A DNA stretch of 64,000 bases from Pseudoduganella lutea (GCF_004209755.1 NZ_CP035913.1:2170001-2234000); one strand, 5' to 3'. Positions 10,269-20,452 are shown, counted from the first letter of the stretch. The notes: a model not told the origin generated them from the letters alone. A program made the numbers and translations.

Positions 10269-10341
10269 TTCCCGTATCAAACCAGTAGTGCTAAGCTGCC
10301 GGGCGCGTCGATGCGCCCGGCGCTTCATCCACAGGCAGAAC

Positions 10342-11364
10342 ATGCATCCACTTTCCGCCCACCTGCGTTACCGCACCGGCGTGGTCACCGCCGGCCTGCT
10401 GCTGGCGTCGATCACCAGCCTGCTGTTCGCGGGCGTCACGGGCTCCGTTGCCATCCCGCTCGCCGACCTGCCCGGCGCGCTGCAAGAATTACTCAACGGC
10501 CGCGCCGAGACGCTGGCCGCCACCCTGCTCGACCTGCGCGCGAGCCGCGCGCTGACCGCCTTCGTAACCGGCGCCACGCTGTCGCTGGCCGGCGTCATGA
10601 TGCAGACCCTGCTCCGCAATCCGCTCGCGGACCCCTATGTGCTCGGCATCTCCGCCGGTTCGGCCGTCGGCGCCCTGTTGGCGCTGATGCTGATGTGCGC
10701 CGCATGGATGGTCGACGCGGCCGCCTTCATCGGTGCGGTAGCCATCTCCATGCTGCTGTATGTGCTGGCACGCCGCGACATGCGCGGCGGCAGCGCCGCC
10801 GAGGGCGGCACCGCATTGCTGCTGCTGACCGGTACCATCCTGTCCGCCGGTTGCGCGGCGCTGATCATGCTGATGCTGTCGATCGCCCCGGAAAGCCGGC
10901 TGCGCAGCATGGTGTTCTGGATGATCGGCGACCTGTCCGGCGCGCCGCTGCGCTGGCTGCCGTGGATCGTGCTGGCCGCCGGCCTGGCATTCGCGCTGCG
11001 CACGGCCCGCTCGATGAACGTGCTGGCCCTGCATGCCGAAGCGGCCAGCACGCTGGGCATCCGCGTGGGCGTATTGCGCAAGGGCCTGTTCTTCTGTTCC
11101 GGCCTGCTGACGGCCAGCGCGGTCACCACCGCGGGCAGCATCGGCTTTGTCGGGCTGATCGTGCCGCACGCCTGCCGCTTTGCATTCGGGCCGGACCACC
11201 GCGTGCTGATCCCGGCCGCCACGCTGGCCGGCGGTGCCTACCTCGTGCTGGCCGATACGCTGGCACGCACCGTCATCGCGCCGCAGCAGTTGCCGGTGGG
11301 CGTGGTGACGGCGTTGATCGGCACGCCCGTCTTCCTGTATCAACTGCACCGGCTGCGCAAATGA
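10342..11364 (+). CDS. btuC: Vitamin B12 ABC transporter permease BtuC
   Basis: This FecCD-family inner-membrane permease moves corrinoids from the periplasm. Its 340 residues contain about ten hydrophobic helices. Family signatures include RASRALTAFVTGATLSLAGV, LLRNPLADPYVLGISAG and GFVGLIVPH. The start ATG follows a 73-bp gap after btuB. The 3' end overlaps the btuD start by four bases (ATGA). Specificity for B12 rather than iron siderophores is inferred from the riboswitch and from BtuB/BtuF in the same operon. Confidence 0.94.
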   Translation: MHPLSAHLRYRTGVVTAGLLLASITSLLFAGVTGSVAIPLADLPGALQELLNGRAETLAATLLDLRASRALTAFVTGATLSLAGVMMQTLLRNPLADPYVLGISAGSAVGALLALMLMCAAWMVDAAAFIGAVAISMLLYVLARRDMRGGSAAEGGTALLLLTGTILSAGCAALIMLMLSIAPESRLRSMVFWMIGDLSGAPLRWLPWIVLAAGLAFALRTARSMNVLALHAEAASTLGIRVGVLRKGLFFCSGLLTASAVTTAGSIGFVGLIVPHACRFAFGPDHRVLIPAATLAGGAYLVLADTLARTVIAPQQLPVGVVTALIGTPVFLYQLHRLRK

Positions 11365-12137
11365 TGATCGCCACAGACAATCTCCGCCTGGCCATCGGCT
11401 CGCGCGTGCTGGCCGAAAAGCTCGACTGGCAAGTCGCCGACGGCGAATGCTGGAGCGTGATCGGCCGCAATGGCGCCGGCAAAAGCACCCTGATGCGCAC
11501 GCTCGCCGGCCTGCGCGAGCCCGATGGCGGCCGCGTGCTGTTGCGCGGCCGCGCGCTCGGCGACTGGCCGCTCGAAGCGCTGGCACGCGAGCGCGCCTTT
11601 CTTGCGCAATCGCGCAGCGACGCGTTTGCCTACTCGGTTCTGGAAACCGTGCTGTCCGCCCGCCACCCCTACCACGGCAAGCGTTACTGGGAAGACAGCG
11701 ACGACCACACCATCGCGATGCGCATGCTGGCCGCGATGGAGGTCGAGGACCTGGCGGCGCGCGACGTGCGCACGCTGTCCGGCGGCGAGCGCCAGCGCGT
11801 GGCCATCGCCGCGCTGCTGGCGCAAGACACGCCGCTGCTGCTGCTCGACGAACCGGCCAACGCTCTGGACCTGGCCCACCAGGTGAGCGTGATGGGTTTG
11901 CTGGCGAAACTGTGCCGCGAACAGCGCAAGACCATCGTCATGATCGGTCACGACCTGAACCTGGCGCACGGTATTTCCACGCATGCCCTGCTGCTCATGG
12001 GCGACGGCCGCTGGCTAGCCGGCCCGCGCGACGACGTGATGCGCGCCGACATCCTTTCCGACTATCTGCACCACCCGATCGAAACGGTGCGCCACGGCGC
12101 CCGCACGATCTTCATACCTACAGAGGCCACCGCATGA
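11361..12137 (+). CDS. btuD: Vitamin B12 ABC transporter ATPase BtuD
   Basis: This is the cytoplasmic ATPase subunit of the BtuCDF importer, 258 residues. Walker A is GRNGAGKST, the Q loop lies in FLAQSRSD, the ABC signature is LSGGERQR, Walker B is LLLLDEP and the switch His is in MIGHDLN. It overlaps btuC upstream and cobO downstream by four bases each, which indicates a tightly coupled polycistron. All catalytic motifs are intact. Confidence 0.95.
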   Translation: MMIATDNLRLAIGSRVLAEKLDWQVADGECWSVIGRNGAGKSTLMRTLAGLREPDGGRVLLRGRALGDWPLEALARERAFLAQSRSDAFAYSVLETVLSARHPYHGKRYWEDSDDHTIAMRMLAAMEVEDLAARDVRTLSGGERQRVAIAALLAQDTPLLLLDEPANALDLAHQVSVMGLLAKLCREQRKTIVMIGHDLNLAHGISTHALLLMGDGRWLAGPRDDVMRADILSDYLHHPIETVRHGARTIFIPTEATA

Positions 12138-12754
12138 CCACTCCCGACGACACCGCGGCATTGAACGAGCGCCACCGCGCACGGATGGAACGCAAGAAGG
12201 CGATCATCGACGCGAAGATCGCCGCTGCCGACAAGCAGATCGGCATCATCATCGTCAATACCGGCAACGGCAAGGGCAAGAGCTCGAGCGGCTTCGGCAT
12301 GGCGGTGCGCGCGCTGGGCCATGGTATGAAGGTGGGCATCGTGCAGTTCATCAAGGGTGCGATGGCCACGGGCGAGGAACGTTTCCTGCGCCGCTTCCCC
12401 GACGAAGTGAGCTTCCACGCGATGGGCGAAGGCTATACGTGGGAAACGCAGGACCGCGAACGCGACATCGCCAAGGCACGCGAAGCGTGGGAACAGGCCA
12501 AGCTGTTCCTGGCCGATCCGGCCATCGGCATGGTGGTGCTCGATGAACTGAATATCGCGCTGAAATACCGCTACCTGGACGTGGACACGGTCATTGCCGA
12601 CCTGCTGGAACGCCCGGCCATGCAGCACGTGGTCATCACGGGCCGTGGCGCGCCGCCGGAGCTGATCGAGATCGCCGATACCGTCACTGAAATGAACGTG
12701 GTCAAGCACGCGTTCAAGGCCGGCATCGGCGCGCAGGCCGGAACGGAGTGGTGA
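12134..12754 (+). CDS. cobO: Cob(I)yrinic acid a,c-diamide adenosyltransferase
   Basis: This CobA/BtuR/CobO-type ATP:corrinoid adenosyltransferase attaches the 5'-deoxyadenosyl group to reduced cobalt. The 206 residues include a charged N-terminal helix (about 10-36), the unusual P-loop GNGKGKSSSG, VQFIKG, the Walker-B-like MVVLDELN and VITGRGAP. The start overlaps the btuD stop, and its TGA overlaps the cobB ATG. In this operon it can act on imported corrinoids as well as on pathway intermediates. Confidence 0.96.
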   Translation: MTTPDDTAALNERHRARMERKKAIIDAKIAAADKQIGIIIVNTGNGKGKSSSGFGMAVRALGHGMKVGIVQFIKGAMATGEERFLRRFPDEVSFHAMGEGYTWETQDRERDIAKAREAWEQAKLFLADPAIGMVVLDELNIALKYRYLDVDTVIADLLERPAMQHVVITGRGAPPELIEIADTVTEMNVVKHAFKAGIGAQAGTEW

Positions 12755-14055
12755 TGGGCACCCGCGCGGTATTGATCGCCGCCGTGGCTTCCGGCCAGGG
12801 CAAGACCACCGTCACGGCGGCACTGGCGCGCAAGCTGGTGCGCGCCGGCCGCCGCGTGCGCGTGTTCAAATGCGGGCCCGATTTCATCGACCCGATGCTG
12901 CTTGGCCGCGCCAGCGGCGCGCCCGTGGAATCGCTGGACCTGTGGATGGTGGGCCGCGAACGCTGCCAGCGGCTGCTGGCCCAAGCGGCGCGGGAAGTGG
13001 ACGATATCCTGATCGAAGGCGTGATGGGCCTGTATGACGGCACCCCCTCCGCCGCCGACCTGGCTCGCGAATTCGGCGTGCCCGTGCTGGCCGTGATCGA
13101 CGCCGGCGCCATGGCGCAAACGGCGGGCGCGCTGGTGCACGGCCTGCGCGACTACGGCCCGGTCACGATGGCGGGCGTGATCGCCAACCGTGTCGGCAGC
13201 GCCGGCCATGCAGCCATGGTCAAGGCGTCGCTGCGCGACATCCCGCTGTTCGCCACCTTGCCGAAGCAGGCCCGCTCGCTGCCGGAACGGCACCTGGGCC
13301 TGGTGCTGCCGGATGAAGTCGACGAAGTCGATGCGATCCTCGACGAACTGGCCGACCAGCTCTTGTTCGACGCAGCCGCGTGGGACGCCTTGCCGCTCGT
13401 GGAATTTTCCGCGCCCGCGCCGGAGGAAGCCGTTGCGCCAGCATTGGCCGGCAAGACCGTGGCGATTGCGCGCGATGCGGCCTTCGTGTTCGTCTATGCG
13501 GCCAATCTCGACGTGATGCAACGGCTCGGCGCCAGCATCGTGTATTTCTCGCCGCTGGCCGACGAACCGGTGCCGCCCGAAGCGGACGCTGTCTACCTGC
13601 CAGGCGGTTACCCCGAACTGCATGCGCCGCGCCTGGCCGAAGCCGGTATCTGGCGCGCATCGATCCGTGCCGCCCATGCGGATGGCGTGCCGATCCTGGC
13701 CGAATGCGGCGGCATGATGGCGCTGGCAGAAACGCTGGACGATGGCGCCACCGATGCCCACAACCCGTGGCCCATGGCCGGGCTGCTGCCGGGCCGCGTG
13801 TTCGTGCAGAAACGGCTGGCCGGCCTCGGGCCGCAGGCCATGCCCACGCCGCAGGGCACGCTGCGCGGCCACACGTTCCACTATTCCCGGCTGGAGTCCA
13901 ACGCGCCCGTAATGGAATACACCAGCAAGAACCCGTCCGGCGCGCAGGGCGAGGCGGTCTACCGGATCGGCTCCCTGACGGCTTCCTATTTCCACGGTTA
14001 TTTCCCGTCGAACGTGGAAGCGGTGGCGGCGCTGCTGTCGAGGCCTGCGCGATGA
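12754..14055 (+). CDS. cobB: Cobyrinate a,c-diamide synthase (CobB/CbiA)
   Basis: This glutamine-dependent, ATP-using amidase acts on the a and c carboxylates of (hydrogeno)byrinic acid or cobyrinate. The 433-residue protein has an N-terminal ATPase domain with the P-loop ASGQGKTT and FKCGPDFIDP, and a C-terminal class-I-like glutaminase domain with YLPGGYPEL and the nucleophile Cys in LAECGGMMAL. The ATG at 12754 overlaps the cobO stop (TGATG); a GTG two codons earlier is also possible. It is surprising in a block lacking ring-synthesis genes, because its substrate is a product of corrin-ring assembly. Confidence 0.95.
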   Translation: MGTRAVLIAAVASGQGKTTVTAALARKLVRAGRRVRVFKCGPDFIDPMLLGRASGAPVESLDLWMVGRERCQRLLAQAAREVDDILIEGVMGLYDGTPSAADLAREFGVPVLAVIDAGAMAQTAGALVHGLRDYGPVTMAGVIANRVGSAGHAAMVKASLRDIPLFATLPKQARSLPERHLGLVLPDEVDEVDAILDELADQLLFDAAAWDALPLVEFSAPAPEEAVAPALAGKTVAIARDAAFVFVYAANLDVMQRLGASIVYFSPLADEPVPPEADAVYLPGGYPELHAPRLAEAGIWRASIRAAHADGVPILAECGGMMALAETLDDGATDAHNPWPMAGLLPGRVFVQKRLAGLGPQAMPTPQGTLRGHTFHYSRLESNAPVMEYTSKNPSGAQGEAVYRIGSLTASYFHGYFPSNVEAVAALLSRPAR

Positions 14056-14609
14056 GCCGCACGCTCGTGCTGGGTGGCGCCCGCTCCGGCAAGAGCGCGC
14101 ATGCGGAGCGGCTGGCTGCGCAGTCGGGCAAGGAAATCGTCTACGTGGCCACGGCCGGTGCCGGCGATACCGAGATGGCACAGCGGATCGCACTGCACCG
14201 TGCCGGAAGGCCGGCCGGCTGGACCACGGTCGAGGAACCGCTTGCACTGGCGGCGGTGCTCGGACAATGGCGCGCGCCGCACCGGCTGGTACTGGTCGAC
14301 TGCCTGACACTGTGGCTGACGAACCTGCTGTTCGCGGACGGTACGGAATATCCGGACGTGGGCACGATCGCCCTGCCGCGGCGCTTCCATGACGAACGTG
14401 CCGCCCTGCTGGCGCAGCTGGAGCAAAATCACGGTGACGTTGTTTTCGTGTCGAACGAAGTGGGCATGGGCATCGTGCCGTTCGGTGCCGTCACGCGCGC
14501 TTTCGCGGATGAAGCGGGCCGGCTGAACCAGGCCGTGGCCGCCGCCTGCGACAACGTGGTCTTCGTCGCGGCCGGCCTGCCGCTGGTGCTGAAAGGCGCG
14601 CCATGCTGA
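14052..14609 (+). CDS. cobU: Bifunctional adenosylcobinamide kinase/guanylyltransferase
   Basis: CobU (CobP) phosphorylates adenosylcobinamide and then transfers GMP to give adenosylcobinamide-GDP, the CobS substrate. The P-loop is GGARSGKSAHAE, followed by YVATAG, LVDCLTLWL and FVSNEVGMGIVP. Its 185 residues are typical. It overlaps cobB by four bases and cbiB by seven. The active-site His region around ALHRAGRP is present. Confidence 0.96.
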   Translation: MSRTLVLGGARSGKSAHAERLAAQSGKEIVYVATAGAGDTEMAQRIALHRAGRPAGWTTVEEPLALAAVLGQWRAPHRLVLVDCLTLWLTNLLFADGTEYPDVGTIALPRRFHDERAALLAQLEQNHGDVVFVSNEVGMGIVPFGAVTRAFADEAGRLNQAVAAACDNVVFVAAGLPLVLKGAPC

Positions 14610-15559
14610 GCGGGCTGTCGTGGCCCGAAGTCGCGGCGCTGCTGGCGGCCGGCGTGCTGCTCGACCTGCTGCTCGGTGAAGCGCGGCGCTTCCACCCACT
14701 GGTCGGCTTCGGCAACCTGGCCAGCGCAATCGAGCGCCGCCTGAACAAAGGCAACGGGCGGCTCCCGCGCGGTGCGCTCGGCTGGGCACTGGCCGTGCTG
14801 CCGCTGACGGTACTGGCAGGGTGGCTGTGCGGCGTCGCCGGCGCCCTCGCCCATGCGGCGATGCTGTATTTCTGCATCGGCCTGCGCAGCCTGCGTGATC
14901 ACAACCTGCCGATCGCCGCCGCACTGCGCGGCGGCGACCTGCCCGCGGCGCGCGAACTGACGGGCCGCATCGTCAGCCGCGACACGTTCGATGCGAACGA
15001 AGCGGATCTCGCCAAAGCCAGCGCGGAGTCGCTGCTGGAGAACGGCAACGACGCCGTGTTCGGCACGCTGTTCTGGTTCGCCGTGGCCGGCGGCCCCGGC
15101 GCCGTGCTGTTCCGCCTCGCCAACACGCTCGACGCCATGTGGGGCTACCGGAACGCGCGCTTCCTGTACTTTGGCCGCGTCGCGGCCCGCGTCGACGATG
15201 CGTTGAACTATGTGCCGGCGCGGTTGACGGCGCTATCCTATGTGCTGCTGGCGCCGGGTACCCCGGGCAAGCGCCTCGCATGGCGCTGCTGGCGCGAACA
15301 GGCGCCAGCATGGAGCAGCCCGAATGCCGGCCCGGTGATGGCCAGCGGCGCCGGCGCCCTCGGCCTGGCGCTCGGTGGCGCGGCGCGCTATGACGGCGAG
15401 ATCGAGCAACGCCCGCCGCTGGGCCAGGGCGCACCGGCAACGGCAGGCGACATCGAACGCGCATGGCGGCTCGTGTGGCGCACCACGCTGCTGTGGCTCG
15501 TGCTGTCCGCACTGGTCGCGGCGGCGATCGTGATGGCGCCGGAGGTGTGGCATGCCTGA
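14603..15559 (+). CDS. cbiB: Adenosylcobinamide-phosphate synthase (CbiB/CobD family)
   Basis: This membrane enzyme attaches (R)-1-amino-2-propanol or its phosphate to adenosylcobyric acid. Its 318 residues carry the N-terminal DLLLGEARRFHPLVGFG and the central SRDTFDANE and NDAVFGTLFW segments diagnostic of the family, plus four to six hydrophobic stretches. It lies between cobU and the aminopropanol-phosphate-producing decarboxylase, overlapping both. The name cbiB is used here because cobD is given to the decarboxylase in the Salmonella nomenclature. Confidence 0.95.
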   Translation: MLSGLSWPEVAALLAAGVLLDLLLGEARRFHPLVGFGNLASAIERRLNKGNGRLPRGALGWALAVLPLTVLAGWLCGVAGALAHAAMLYFCIGLRSLRDHNLPIAAALRGGDLPAARELTGRIVSRDTFDANEADLAKASAESLLENGNDAVFGTLFWFAVAGGPGAVLFRLANTLDAMWGYRNARFLYFGRVAARVDDALNYVPARLTALSYVLLAPGTPGKRLAWRCWREQAPAWSSPNAGPVMASGAGALGLALGGAARYDGEIEQRPPLGQGAPATAGDIERAWRLVWRTTLLWLVLSALVAAAIVMAPEVWHA

Positions 15560-16538
15560 ACACGGCGGCAACCTGCGCGATGCGGCGCGGCTGTATGGCC
15601 ATGCAAACTGGCTGGACCTGTCGGCCGGCCTGAACCCGCACTGGTATCCGGCGCCCGACCTGCCGGGCAATGCGTGGCATCGGCTGCCGGAGCGGGACGA
15701 TGAACTCGTGGCGGCGGCCTGCCGCTACTATGGCGCGCCGCGCATGCTGGCGGTGGCGGGAACGCAGGCTGCGATCCAGGCATTGCCGCGGTTGCGCGCG
15801 CCGTCGCGGATCGCCGTATCGGCGCCGTCGTACGCGGAGCACGCGCATCACTGGTCGCGCCACGGGCACAATGCCTGCCTCGTGCCGTATGCGGCGCTTG
15901 GCGAAGCGGTCGACAGCAGCGACGTGGTCGTCGTCTGCAATCCGAACAACCCGACCGGCGCGACGGTCTCCCGCGACGCGTTGTTGCGGTGGGCGGGATC
16001 GCTGGCGGCACGGGGCGGCTGGCTCGTGGTCGACGAAGCGTTCGCCGACATGGACAACGCCCACAGCGTGGCAGACGAGGCGGACCGCCCCGGCCTGGTC
16101 GTGCTGCGCTCGGTCGGCAAGTTTTTCGGGCTGGCCGGGCTGCGCCTCGGCTTCGTGGCCGCGCAAGCCGACCTGCTGGCGGCACTCGATGAAGAACTGG
16201 GACCATGGCAGGTCAGCGGCCCCGCCCAGCTGGTCGGCAAGGCTGCGCTGCTGGACGACACCTGGCACCGGCAGACACGCAGGGCGCTGGACGCCGCCGG
16301 CAGCCGGCTCGATGCCCTGCTGGCTGCGCACGGCATCGTGTCTTCCGGCACGAGCCTGTTCCGCTGGTGGGCCGAGCCCGCGCCGGAAGCATTTCACGAA
16401 CACATGGCCCGGCGCGGCATCTGGGTGCGGCTGTTCAGCACCGGCCCGCGGGGCATCCGCCTCGGCCTGCCGCCGGACGAAGCGGCATGGTTGCGCCTCG
16501 CCGGCGCACTGGAAGAATGGACGAAGGAAACACGATGA
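15552..16538 (+). CDS. cobD: L-threonine-O-3-phosphate decarboxylase (PLP enzyme)
   Basis: This class I/II aminotransferase-fold enzyme makes (R)-1-amino-2-propanol O-2-phosphate for the nucleotide-loop linker. The 328-residue protein begins with the family's EHGGNL motif. It has CNPNNPTGA, VVDEAFAD and the probable PLP lysine in SVGKFFGLAGLRLGF. It overlaps cbiB by eight bases and btuF by four. Histidinol-phosphate aminotransferase is the closest alternative by fold. The EHGGNL start and the operon make the decarboxylase the better call. Confidence 0.93.
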   Translation: MPEHGGNLRDAARLYGHANWLDLSAGLNPHWYPAPDLPGNAWHRLPERDDELVAAACRYYGAPRMLAVAGTQAAIQALPRLRAPSRIAVSAPSYAEHAHHWSRHGHNACLVPYAALGEAVDSSDVVVVCNPNNPTGATVSRDALLRWAGSLAARGGWLVVDEAFADMDNAHSVADEADRPGLVVLRSVGKFFGLAGLRLGFVAAQADLLAALDEELGPWQVSGPAQLVGKAALLDDTWHRQTRRALDAAGSRLDALLAAHGIVSSGTSLFRWWAEPAPEAFHEHMARRGIWVRLFSTGPRGIRLGLPPDEAAWLRLAGALEEWTKETR

Positions 16539-17419
16539 AGAAACCCGCTTTGCTATTTACCCTGCTGCCGGCCCTGCTGGCGGTTTTCTCCGCGCATGCG
16601 GCGGTGTCCGTGCGCGATGACGATGGCAAGATGGTCACGCTGGCAAAGCCGGCCGAGCGCGTGATCTCGATGTCCCCGCACGTGACGGAGCTGCTCTTTG
16701 CGGCCGGCGCGGGCGGCAAGATCGTCGGGGCCGTCGACTACAGCGACTATCCGGAAGCGGCCAAGGCGATTCCGCGCGTGGGCAGCAACCGCGAAGTGGA
16801 CCTGGAACGGGTGCTGGCCCTGAAGCCCGACCTGATCGTGGTGTGGCGCCACGGCAGCTCGGAGCGGCAGGTCGAACTGCTGCGCAAACTGGGCATCCCG
16901 CTGTTCCACAGTGAGCCGACACGGCTCGACAGGATTCCCGACAACGTGATTGCGATGGGCAAGCTCGCGGGTACGGAACCGGTTGCCGAATCGGCGGCCG
17001 CCGACCTGCGCAAGCGCCTGGCGGCGGTACGCGCGAAGTACGCGGGCCGCCCGCCGGTGCGCGTGTTCTACCAGGTGTGGGACAAGCCCCTGTACACGCT
17101 CAATGGCGCGCACATCGTCAGCGATGCGCTGCGCCTGTGCGGCGGCGAGAACATCTTTGCATCGCAAAAGACAACGGCGCCGGTGGTCAGTGTGGAGGCG
17201 GTGCTGAAGGAAGATCCGGAAGCCGTGTTCAGCACGGCCGAAAAGGAACAGGGCGGCGCGGCCATGTGGAAGCAGTATCCGAACATGCTGGCCACGAAGA
17301 ACGACAACCTGTTCACCATCGATGGCCACCTGGTGAACCGCGCCGGGCCGCGCATGGTCCAGGGTGCCGAAACGCTGTGCGAAAAGCTCGAGATCGCACG
17401 CCAGCACCGGAAGCGCTGA
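16535..17419 (+). CDS. btuF: Periplasmic cobalamin-binding protein BtuF
   Basis: This periplasmic substrate-binding protein delivers B12 to BtuCD. The 294 residues start with a signal peptide (1-22, ending SAHA) followed by a TroA-like two-lobe fold: [40 protein letters not shown] and the C-terminal GPRMVQGAE. The ATG overlaps the cobD stop and has a good AAGGAAA ribosome site. With btuB, btuC and btuD it completes the full uptake path in one transcription unit. Confidence 0.93.
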   Translation: MKKPALLFTLLPALLAVFSAHAAVSVRDDDGKMVTLAKPAERVISMSPHVTELLFAAGAGGKIVGAVDYSDYPEAAKAIPRVGSNREVDLERVLALKPDLIVVWRHGSSERQVELLRKLGIPLFHSEPTRLDRIPDNVIAMGKLAGTEPVAESAAADLRKRLAAVRAKYAGRPPVRVFYQVWDKPLYTLNGAHIVSDALRLCGGENIFASQKTTAPVVSVEAVLKEDPEAVFSTAEKEQGGAAMWKQYPNMLATKNDNLFTIDGHLVNRAGPRMVQGAETLCEKLEIARQHRKR

Positions 17420-17420
17420 C

Positions 17421-18863
17421 ATGCATTTTCCATTCAAGACGCTGATGGTGCAAGGCACCACGTCCGACGCCGGCAAGACCACGGTGGTGGCGGCGCTGTG
17501 CCGGCTGCTGAAGCGCAACGGTGTCTCCGTCGTACCGTTCAAGCCGCAGAACATGGCGCTGAACAGCGCCGTCACGGCTGATGGCGGCGAGATCGGCCGC
17601 GCCCAGGCCCTGCAGGCGCAAGCCGCAGGCATTGCGCCACATACGGATATGAACCCGGTGCTGCTGAAGCCCTCTTCCGACATCGGTGCGCAAGTGATCA
17701 TCCACGGCAAGGTGCGCGCCGAGATGAACGCGCGCGACTACCACCAGTACAAGACAGTGGCGATGGCGGCCGTGCTCGAATCGCATGCGCGGCTCGCCGC
17801 GCAGTACGACGTGGTCATCGTCGAAGGCGCCGGCAGCCCGGCGGAGATCAACCTGCGCGACCGCGACATCGCCAACATGGGCTTTGCCGAGGCGGTCGAT
17901 TGCCCGGTGGTGATCGTGGCGGACATCGACCGCGGCGGTGTGTTCGCGCACCTGGTGGGCACGCTGTCGTGCCTGTCGGAGAGCGAGCGGGCGCGCGTGA
18001 TCGGCTTCGTCATCAACCGCTTCCGGGGCGACATCAAACTGCTGGAACCGGGTCTCGACTGGCTGGAAGCGCAGACCGGCAAGCCGGTGCTGGCCGTGCT
18101 GCCTTACCTGCATGGCCTGTTCCTCGACGCGGAAGATGCGGTGCAGCCCACGCAGGAGCACCGCGGCGCGTTCCGCGTGGTGGTGCCCAGCCTGCCGCGG
18201 ATGAGCAACCACACGGACTTCGACGCGCTGCGCGCCCATCCGGACGTGGACCTGCAATTCATCCGCGAAGGCCACGCCATTCCGCCCGCCGACCTGATCG
18301 TCCTCCCGGGCAGCAAGAACACACGCGGCGACCTGGCCTGGCTGCGGGCACAGGGCTGGCCGCAGCGCATCGCACACCATCTGCGCTACGGCGGCAAGGT
18401 GATCGGCATTTGCGGGGGCTTCCAGATGCTGGGGCAATCGGTCGGCGATCCGCTTGGCGTGGAGGGCGTGCCCGGCGATTCGCCGGGCCTGGGCCTGCTC
18501 GACATGACGACCGCGATGTCGCAGGTAAAGCGGCTGCAGCAGGTGCAGGGCAATTGCCTGTTCGCGGATGCGCCGGTCGCCGGCTACGAGATACACATGG
18601 GTGTCTCGAGTGGCGAAGCGCTGGCGCAGCCGGCATTCGAGATCGACGGCCGCCCGGAAGGCGCGATGTCGCCGGACAGCCAGGTGCTGGGCACCTACCT
18701 GCACGGCGTGTTCGACACGCCGGGGGCATGCTCCGCGCTGCTGCGCTGGGCGGGGCTGGGCAGCGACCGGAGCGTGGACCTGGGCGCGCTGCGCGAAGCG
18801 AGCCTGGAGCGGCTGGCCGATGCGACCACCCCATTGCTCGAGGCGCTGCTCCCCAACAAGTAG
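17421..18863 (+). CDS. cobQ: Cobyric acid synthase
   Basis: CobQ (CbiP) amidates the b, d, e and g carboxylates of adenosylcobyrinate a,c-diamide, using glutamine and ATP. The 480-residue protein has [29 protein letters not shown] and [11 protein letters not shown] in the ATPase part. The C-terminal glutaminase part has [11 protein letters not shown] and the nucleophile Cys in [10 protein letters not shown]. The ATG follows the btuF stop by one base. It is the last gene of the riboswitch operon; no strong terminator is visible before the next gene. Confidence 0.97.
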   Translation: MHFPFKTLMVQGTTSDAGKTTVVAALCRLLKRNGVSVVPFKPQNMALNSAVTADGGEIGRAQALQAQAAGIAPHTDMNPVLLKPSSDIGAQVIIHGKVRAEMNARDYHQYKTVAMAAVLESHARLAAQYDVVIVEGAGSPAEINLRDRDIANMGFAEAVDCPVVIVADIDRGGVFAHLVGTLSCLSESERARVIGFVINRFRGDIKLLEPGLDWLEAQTGKPVLAVLPYLHGLFLDAEDAVQPTQEHRGAFRVVVPSLPRMSNHTDFDALRAHPDVDLQFIREGHAIPPADLIVLPGSKNTRGDLAWLRAQGWPQRIAHHLRYGGKVIGICGGFQMLGQSVGDPLGVEGVPGDSPGLGLLDMTTAMSQVKRLQQVQGNCLFADAPVAGYEIHMGVSSGEALAQPAFEIDGRPEGAMSPDSQVLGTYLHGVFDTPGACSALLRWAGLGSDRSVDLGALREASLERLADATTPLLEALLPNK

Positions 18864-18950
18864 GGGCACGGCGACCGCGCGCTTCGCGCTTTGCCGCTTT
18901 GTGCAACAATCGCTGGACGTATCTCATGCAGGCCCTTCTGCCGTCGTTCC

Positions 18951-20408
18951 ATGTCCAGCCAAGAATCCATCACCAAGCGCTACCTGCCCTGGGTCGTTGC
19001 CACGGCCCTCTTCATGGAGCAACTCGACTCCACGATCGTCAATACCGCCATCCCCAGCATGGCCGCAAGCCTGATGGTGACGCCCTTGAGCCTCAAGGCG
19101 GTTGTCACCAGCTATATCCTCAGCCTCGCGGTGGCGATTCCCGTCAGCGGCTGGATGGCGGACCGCTACGGCACCCGGCGCGTGTTCATGACGGCGATCG
19201 GCATCTTCACCGTGGCATCGGTCCTGTGCGGCCTTTCCGTGAATTCTCCCATGCTGGTGGCGTCGCGATTGCTGCAGGGCTTCGGGGCGGCGATGATGAT
19301 GCCGGTGGGCCGGCTGACGATCGTGCGCACGTTTCCCAAGGCGGAGCTGCTGACGGCCATGAACTTCGTGATCATTCCCGCCTTGATCGGGCCTTTGCTC
19401 GGCCCCACCGTCGGCGGCTTGATCGTGCACTGGATGTCGTGGCGGGAGATCTTCTTCATCAACGTGCCGGTGGGCCTGGTGGCGATCTGGCTCGCCCACA
19501 AATACATGCCCGACTATAAGGGCGATGAACCACGGCCGCTCGATGTGATGGGCCTTATCCTGTTCGGTACCGGTGTCGCCCTGCTGTCATGGCTGCTGGA
19601 GATCTTTGGCGAGCACCGGCTCGACATCACGTCGTGGGGCGTGCTGTTCGTGATTTCGATCTGCCTGCTGGCCGCCTATGCCTGGCATGCCACGCGTGAG
19701 CAATTCCCGCTGCTGCGGCTGCAGTTGTTCAGGATACGCACGTTCCGCGTGTCGGTGCTGGGTGGCTTCTTCACGCGCCTCGGCGTGGGCGGCCTGCCCT
19801 TCCTGCTGCCGCTGCTGTACCAGCTGGGCCTCGGCCTGCCGGCATGGCAATCGGGCTTGCTGATGATGCCCTCGGCGGCGGCGGCCATGTTCATGAAGTT
19901 TTTCTCGGCGCGGCTGCTGGCGAAATTCGGCTATCGGCAAGTGCTGATCGTGAATACGGCGATGATCGGCGTGACGATCGCGATGTTCTCGTTCGTCCAG
20001 CTGGGCACACCGCTGTGGGCGATCGTAATGCTGTCGTTGTGCCAGGGTTTCTTCAACTCGCTGCAATTTTCCAGCATGAATTCGATCGCCTATGCGGACG
20101 TCGACCAGAAGGATTCCGGCATGGCCAGCACGATGGCCAGCTCGATGCAGCAACTGTCGATGAGCTTTGGCCTGGCCTGCGGGTCGCTGATCACCGGCTG
20201 GTACCTGGGCGACATGCCGCAGACGGACCGCGTGGTGCTGACGAGCGCCCTGCACCACGCCTTCCTTACGCTGGCTGGCTTGACGATCCTGTCGGCCGGC
20301 ATGTTCTGGACATTGAAGAAGAACGACGGCGAAAGCATCAGCCGCGGCACGAAGACCGCCGAGGCGGGAACGGTGGTGGCGGCCACGGAACAATCCGCGG
20401 CGCAGTAA
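18951..20408 (+). CDS. MFS drug exporter, DHA2 family (EmrB/QacA type)
   Basis: This is a proton-driven multidrug efflux transporter with about 14 transmembrane helices over 485 residues. Visible motifs are LDSTIVNTAIPSM (motif D1), GWMADRYGTRRVF (motif A) and GPLLGPTVGG (motif C, antiporter signature). The start at 18951 places a short polar N-terminus before helix 1; the longer open frame would add unlikely basic residues. It stands alone, without an adjacent EmrA-type membrane fusion protein, so it may act as an inner-membrane pump only. The substrate is unknown. Confidence 0.92.
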   Translation: MSSQESITKRYLPWVVATALFMEQLDSTIVNTAIPSMAASLMVTPLSLKAVVTSYILSLAVAIPVSGWMADRYGTRRVFMTAIGIFTVASVLCGLSVNSPMLVASRLLQGFGAAMMMPVGRLTIVRTFPKAELLTAMNFVIIPALIGPLLGPTVGGLIVHWMSWREIFFINVPVGLVAIWLAHKYMPDYKGDEPRPLDVMGLILFGTGVALLSWLLEIFGEHRLDITSWGVLFVISICLLAAYAWHATREQFPLLRLQLFRIRTFRVSVLGGFFTRLGVGGLPFLLPLLYQLGLGLPAWQSGLLMMPSAAAAMFMKFFSARLLAKFGYRQVLIVNTAMIGVTIAMFSFVQLGTPLWAIVMLSLCQGFFNSLQFSSMNSIAYADVDQKDSGMASTMASSMQQLSMSFGLACGSLITGWYLGDMPQTDRVVLTSALHHAFLTLAGLTILSAGMFWTLKKNDGESISRGTKTAEAGTVVAATEQSAAQ

Positions 20409-20452
20409 CCGCGATGACGACAAAGTTATCGTCGCGGGTGTCACGCCTTGAA

